NCBI GenBank assembly: GCA_937859835.1
Contig: CALMAN010000091.1
Span: 4,277-40,169, forward strand
From: an uncultured Acidipila sp.
Lineage (GTDB): Bacteria; Acidobacteriota; Terriglobia; Terriglobales; Acidobacteriaceae
DNA: 35,893 nucleotides
Direction: 5' to 3'
Position numbers and translations under genes: made by a program. The notes beneath the pieces are model-generated. The model saw nothing but the letters and a program-made list of their open reading frames with translations. It did not search any database and had not been told where the DNA came from. Positions 32,338-35,893 of the stretch are shown in pieces (within the stretch, counting starts at the first letter, position 1; each line of letters begins with the position of its first letter).

Positions 32338-33684
32338 CTAGCCCGCGACCAGCTCCAAACGCCGCCCCAGGTCGGAGGTGAAGGTGCTGTTCGGGTTGTA
32401 CTTTGCCCTGGTCTCGAGCCAGCGATCGGTTTGCGGGTACATGGAGCGAAAGGTCGCTGCCTGGAGGTAGGAGTCCTTGCCGAGGTAGATGCGGCCGCCT
32501 GCGTCGAGCACCATGGCGTCGAGCCGCTCCAGCAGGGTCCGGGTCTTGCTCCGCATCGGGAAGTCGATCGCAAAGGTGTAGCCCTCGCGCGGAAACGAGA
32601 GCACCCCTCCGCTTTCCTTGCCAAGGCGCTTGAGCACGTTCAGGAAAGGCAGCTCGCCGGCGGAAAGAATGGTTTCCAGGATCGCGCGCATGCGCCGGAG
32701 GCCGTCTGCGAACGGGATCACAAACTGGTACTGGGTAAAGCCGCGCCGGCCGTAGCCACGGTTCCAGTGCGCCAGCTTGTCCAGGGGATAGAAGAAGTTT
32801 TCGTAGTGGCCGATGGGGGTTGCGGCAGCCTGGATGCGCTGGATGACGGCGTTGACGGCGCGGATGCTGACCGGGTTCAAGGTCAGCTCGGGGAGCTCAA
32901 ACGGCACGGCCAGGCGCGACGGGCGCGCGATCCGGAGCGGCTGAGCGGCAAGCTTGGGGGGCAGATCGGCAAGCGTGGCATGGTCGCCGACCGTCAACAC
33001 ACCGCGGCCAATCGCCGCGCCGCGCGCCAGCACATCGAGGGTAGCCACCGAGTAGGGGTAAAGGTGGTCCTGCTCGTCCAGGGCCGCCAGCATTTCTTCG
33101 AGATTGCGGGCCCGGATCGATTTCTGGCGGAAGTAAGTGGTTTCGATCTTGCGCATCTGCAGAGTCGCGGTCAGCACCATGCCGAGCAGCCCCATGCCGC
33201 CGAAGGTCGCCCAGAACAGGTCGGCGTTCTCTTCGCGGCTGCTCCGGACCACTTCGCCGCTGGCCAGCAGCACGGTCATCGAGGCGACACACTCCACAAA
33301 GGAGCCCTGCGCGTGGTGGGCCTTGCCGTGCACGTCGTTGGCGATGCATCCGCCCACCGTGACGAACTTGGTGCCGGGCGTGATCATGGGAAACCAGCCC
33401 CCGGGCGCAAACAGCTCGATCATGCGTTCGAGGCTCAGCCCTGCCTCGCAGGTCAGCACGCCGGTTTGCTCGTCAAAGGCAAGGATCCGGTCGAGCCGGC
33501 GCGTGCCGAGCACCTGCCTTCCGGCGTTGATCGCCGCATCGCCATAGCTGCGGCCCAGCCCGCGGGCGATGGTGCCGCCGGGATCGATCGCCGCCGCGAG
33601 CGCCGCGGAGCTTTCCGGTTCATCAAACAAGCAGCTGGCGCGGGTGTTCGCGCCCCAGCCAGACAGCTCCTTGGTAGCCGGCAT
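32338..33684 (-). CDS. DprE1-like FAD-binding oxidoreductase
   Basis: A 448-residue flavoprotein of the vanillyl-alcohol-oxidase/PCMH FAD superfamily. It resembles decaprenylphosphoryl-beta-D-ribose 2'-oxidase (DprE1). The FAD domain includes ARGLGRSYGDAAIN, ITPGTKFVTVGGCIANDVHGKAHH (the covalent or bound FAD region) and DLFWATFGGMGLLGMV. The C-terminal ALO-like domain includes HWNRGYGRRGFTQYQFVIP, and the protein ends in TSDLGRRLELV. It would oxidise a polyprenyl-phosphate pentose or similar sugar. No DprE2-like reductase is adjacent. ATG 33684 has AGGAGAAA close upstream. It lies 14 bases after the LolA-like gene on the same strand. Sugar-oxidase function is well supported at family level, the substrate is not. 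Confidence 0.87.
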   Translation of the reverse strand: MPATKELSGWGANTRASCLFDEPESSAALAAAIDPGGTIARGLGRSYGDAAINAGRQVLGTRRLDRILAFDEQTGVLTCEAGLSLERMIELFAPGGWFPMITPGTKFVTVGGCIANDVHGKAHHAQGSFVECVASMTVLLASGEVVRSSREENADLFWATFGGMGLLGMVLTATLQMRKIETTYFRQKSIRARNLEEMLAALDEQDHLYPYSVATLDVLARGAAIGRGVLTVGDHATLADLPPKLAAQPLRIARPSRLAVPFELPELTLNPVSIRAVNAVIQRIQAAATPIGHYENFFYPLDKLAHWNRGYGRRGFTQYQFVIPFADGLRRMRAILETILSAGELPFLNVLKRLGKESGGVLSFPREGYTFAIDFPMRSKTRTLLERLDAMVLDAGGRIYLGKDSYLQAATFRSMYPQTDRWLETRAKYNPNSTFTSDLGRRLELVAG

Positions 33685-33698
33685 CGCTTTCTCCTGGT

Positions 33699-34601
33699 TT
33701 AGTGCGGGTTACTGGCCGGCGGGGTGGGTGCCGGCTTCTGGTTCGCGTCCGGCGTGTCTTTTTCAACTTCCTGGCCGTCGTAGGTGATCTTGACGGAAGA
33801 GCCGAAGCGCTTGTACTTCGAGTACTTCACGGTTTCGCGCATGTGCACGTCCTGGCTCAGGTAGCCGTTGCCGCCTGAAAAATGCAGCACCCCGTCGCCC
33901 TTGGTGTAAACCGGGAACCAGTACTTGCCGTCGATCTGCTGGCGAAAGGTCATAAAGGGCGGAGACAGGTCCTCGTGGCCCTTGCGCGTGTCGTCGGGAA
34001 CGTTTTTCCCGTTGGTGACCACAATCTGGTAGTCCTTGGCGTCGACCCAGATGCGGCCCTGGAAGTAGCGCTGGTTCTTCTCAATCACCTTGGGCTTCAC
34101 GTCGAAGACAAAGGTGTCGACGTCATCGATCGGCTGCTTGCCAACATAGGTGATGTTGTAGAGGCCAGCGTCCTCCTTGGTCAGCACGAACGGCAGCCGG
34201 TGCTCGATGTCCTGGAAGTCGGCCGGGCTCATCATGACCCGCTCCAGGGAGCTGGCCGGGGCCTCCACAACGTGCTCGTACAGCTTGCCGTCGGGGTCCG
34301 CACTGATGTCGGTCACCTGGTAGTACTCGCCATCCACCTTGCGGGTGTCGTCGTCAATGGTGTCGACCCGCACGCTGCGCTCATAGGTGTAATTGGCCAT
34401 GGCGATGCGGAACTCGGATTCCTTGTCCGTGAAGCGTTCGATGATCTGCTGCGGAGGGATCGAGGGCTGGCTCAGGTCGAGCTTGCCGAAGCCCGAGTCG
34501 AGCGGCATGGGGGTGTAGGACACCTGCGCGATGGCCGGCGCGGCGAGGGCAGCCGCAAGCAGGGCGGCGGACAAAACATGGCGCGACAAGAAAAGGGTCA
34601 C
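33699..34601 (-). CDS. Secreted LolA-like (outer-membrane lipoprotein-sorting fold) protein
   Basis: A 300-residue exported protein. An N-terminal signal peptide (residues 1-25, ending AIAQ) is followed by a beta-rich domain with repeated strands, such as YEHVVEAPASSLERVMMS, YNITYVGKQPIDDVDTFVFDV and GRIWVDAKDYQIVVTNGK. This pattern is what the LolA/LolB-like lipoprotein-sorting family shows, but it is not a canonical LolA. The tail is Pro/Gln-rich. The role is unknown; periplasmic binding of lipid or lipoprotein is an inference from fold. The start is GTG 34601 with GAGGGAG eight bases upstream. It sits between the SGNH hydrolase and the DprE1-like gene, with short gaps of 53 and 14 bases. 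Confidence 0.75.
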   Translation of the reverse strand: MTLFLSRHVLSAALLAAALAAPAIAQVSYTPMPLDSGFGKLDLSQPSIPPQQIIERFTDKESEFRIAMANYTYERSVRVDTIDDDTRKVDGEYYQVTDISADPDGKLYEHVVEAPASSLERVMMSPADFQDIEHRLPFVLTKEDAGLYNITYVGKQPIDDVDTFVFDVKPKVIEKNQRYFQGRIWVDAKDYQIVVTNGKNVPDDTRKGHEDLSPPFMTFRQQIDGKYWFPVYTKGDGVLHFSGGNGYLSQDVHMRETVKYSKYKRFGSSVKITYDGQEVEKDTPDANQKPAPTPPASNPH

Positions 34602-34654
34602 TGAGGACGCTCCCTCTTTATTAAACGCGCCTCCGCCCGGAAAGACTCAGCGTT

Positions 34655-35893
34655 TCAGCGCTCCTTTTCCCAGCTCAACAGCAGGGCCGTGACGGCAGCT
34701 CCGGCGGCCGGCGGAATGTGCGGGCGCGCGTAGGGGAGCGTTGAGCTGACGCCGGGTGGATGAAACAGGGGGTCCTGGCTGGCCACGGCGCCGACGTCCA
34801 CCGCGGGCACCGAAGTGCCGAGCGTGGCGTTGTTGCTGAGGATGAACCGGTTCGCGAGCAGGGCGTAGCCGGTGTTGGAGGGGTGGATGCCGTCCAGGCC
34901 GAACAGTCCGCCGAGGTAGCTGGCGGACGCGTTGTAACCGTTGATGGTGATCCCGTTCGCGCTAAGCGCGTCGATAAAGCTGTGCACGTCCACAAGCGTG
35001 GCCCCGGCCGCGGCTGCATCCTGGGCGATGACCTGGTTGTAGGCAGCGATGGCCGCCTGCACCTGCGCGATCTCGGCCGCGGTCAGCACGTCGCCGGGCG
35101 GGAGCGGAACAGGCAGCTGGAAGTTTGCCATGCGCGTCAGATTAGCGGCAAGGTCTTCCAGGCCGTGCGGGTTCAGCTCGTCGCCGGGGTAGATCTCCAG
35201 CAGCGGGCTGGTCACGGCGGCTGGAAGATGGGTGAGGGTTTCCACGTCGCTCAGGAGCTCCGCAACCGGCGTCATGTAGGGAACTTCAGTACAGTCCGGG
35301 ACGTTGGCAACAAAGATCTGCGCGGTCGTGTTTGCCTTGAGCGTGGTCAGCAGCTGCGCGAAGTCGCTTGAAAAACTGCTGAGCGGGGTCATGTAGCTGG
35401 GGTCGCCATGGGTGTCGGCGGTCAGGGCATCGTCGCCGCCGACCCACAGGTACACCACCGATGGTTGCTGCGCGATGGCCTGCTGCAGCTGGGTTCCCGT
35501 GGTTCCGGCCGGGTAGCCCAGCACCAGGCTGGTAATGATCTGATCGCTGGTGACGGGCTGCGCTACGGGCTGGGTGGTCAGCAGGTCGTGGAGCTTATGG
35601 CCGGGCACGGCAAAGTCTGTCGGCTGCTGGTTCGGGTTGTCGCGCCCGGTCGAGACCCCGGAGGCCTGGTGGATCACCGGCGGAAAGCCGGCAGACACGA
35701 GCTCCATGACGGCCGGGACGCCCGGGGGCGCGATCAGCGGGAGCGTCAAGGAAAAGCCGGCCTGCACGGCCAGGAGCGAGGCCCAGCCGTTCGGTTGCTG
35801 GGTGTCCAGCAGGGAGCCATTCTGAAAGCCCGCCGAAACGGAGTCGCCCAGGACCACCACCTGCCGGAAGGGGTTGGGCGCGGCAGCCGGAGG
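34655..35893 (-). CDS. SGNH/GDSL-family hydrolase (5' end outside the window)
   Basis: At least 412 residues are visible. The frame remains open to base 35893 (upstream residues PPAAAPNPFRQ), so the GTG at 35860 in the track is internal and the N-terminus, probably a signal peptide, is missing. Block I is VVLGDSVSAGF with the nucleophile Ser. The catalytic Asp/His pair is in LDGIHPSNTGY. In block III the usual GxND is GGDD (LWVGGDDALT). The family hydrolyses esters of lipids, polysaccharides or small molecules. The length of more than 400 residues and the Gly/Ala/Thr-rich linkers match exported versions seen in soil Acidobacteria. It is the first gene of the leftward trio with the LolA-like and DprE1-like genes. 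Confidence 0.88.
   Translation of the reverse strand, partial: PPAAAPNPFRQVVVLGDSVSAGFQNGSLLDTQQPNGWASLLAVQAGFSLTLPLIAPPGVPAVMELVSAGFPPVIHQASGVSTGRDNPNQQPTDFAVPGHKLHDLLTTQPVAQPVTSDQIITSLVLGYPAGTTGTQLQQAIAQQPSVVYLWVGGDDALTADTHGDPSYMTPLSSFSSDFAQLLTTLKANTTAQIFVANVPDCTEVPYMTPVAELLSDVETLTHLPAAVTSPLLEIYPGDELNPHGLEDLAANLTRMANFQLPVPLPPGDVLTAAEIAQVQAAIAAYNQVIAQDAAAAGATLVDVHSFIDALSANGITINGYNASASYLGGLFGLDGIHPSNTGYALLANRFILSNNATLGTSVPAVDVGAVASQDPLFHPPGVSSTLPYARPHIPPAAGAAVTALLLSWEKER

Overview
The window is 35.9 kb of high-GC chromosomal DNA from a diderm bacterium. Gene content fits Acidobacteriota (class Terriglobia) best: a SGNH hydrolase, a LolA-like periplasmic protein and a DprE1-like oxidase in a row, an HNH protein of the '[11 protein letters not shown]' type, an AKKTAAKK-tailed histone-like protein, and a heme cluster next to carotenoid genes. 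This assignment rests on protein recognition only. There is no 16S gene here. I see no tRNA, rRNA, CRISPR array, insertion sequence, phage gene or integration scar, so it reads as ordinary core and secondary-metabolism chromosome.

Layout. 1-9.4 kb: 3' part of a Bcp/PrxQ peroxiredoxin (+), a shared bidirectional terminator, an acidic-basic histone-like protein (-), an MltD-type lytic transglycosylase (-) divergent from lepA (+), a 357-base AT-richer gap with a candidate small transcript or small ORF, an OmpH/Skp-like chaperone (-), a molybdopterin oxidoreductase (-), and divergently a DUF5872-like protein with an H1-like tail (+). 9.4-12 kb: a glucose-fructose-oxidoreductase-like dehydrogenase (+) converging on an M20 carboxypeptidase (-). 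12-22.8 kb: one long rightward block. First come hemE-hemH-hemY with overlapping ends, then a carotenoid cluster: CrtN-like desaturase, aldehyde dehydrogenase, CrtP-like oxidase, PlsC-type acyltransferase and CrtQ-like glycosyltransferase. 22.8-29.7 kb: a leftward block with a MATE exporter, an OPT transporter, a polytopic membrane protein and a GtrB/DPM1-like glycosyltransferase. 30-32.3 kb: comF-like, HNH endonuclease and metallo-beta-lactamase-fold genes (+). 32.3-35.9 kb: a leftward trio, SGNH hydrolase (truncated by the window end), LolA-like protein and DprE1-like FAD oxidase.

How the genes work together. The best-supported system is the carotenoid cluster. The desaturase/oxidase/ALDH/acyltransferase/glycosyltransferase set matches the logic of staphyloxanthin-type C30 carotenoids: desaturate, oxidise the end group to aldehyde then acid, esterify with a sugar, acylate the sugar. 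No crtM (dehydrosqualene synthase) is present, so the precursor is either squalene, as described for the bacterial squalene route, or is made elsewhere. Heme synthesis lies immediately upstream. Its ferrochelatase carries an unusual insert of about 70 residues just after the catalytic HSVP motif. The membrane protein plus GtrB-like pair looks like a polyprenyl-phosphate-sugar glycosylation module.

Non-coding signals worth noting are a dyad overlapping the histone-like gene's promoter, a sharp codon-use shift at the 3' end of hemY leading into an AT-richer crt leader with a dyad, and an operator-like palindrome at the MATE promoter.
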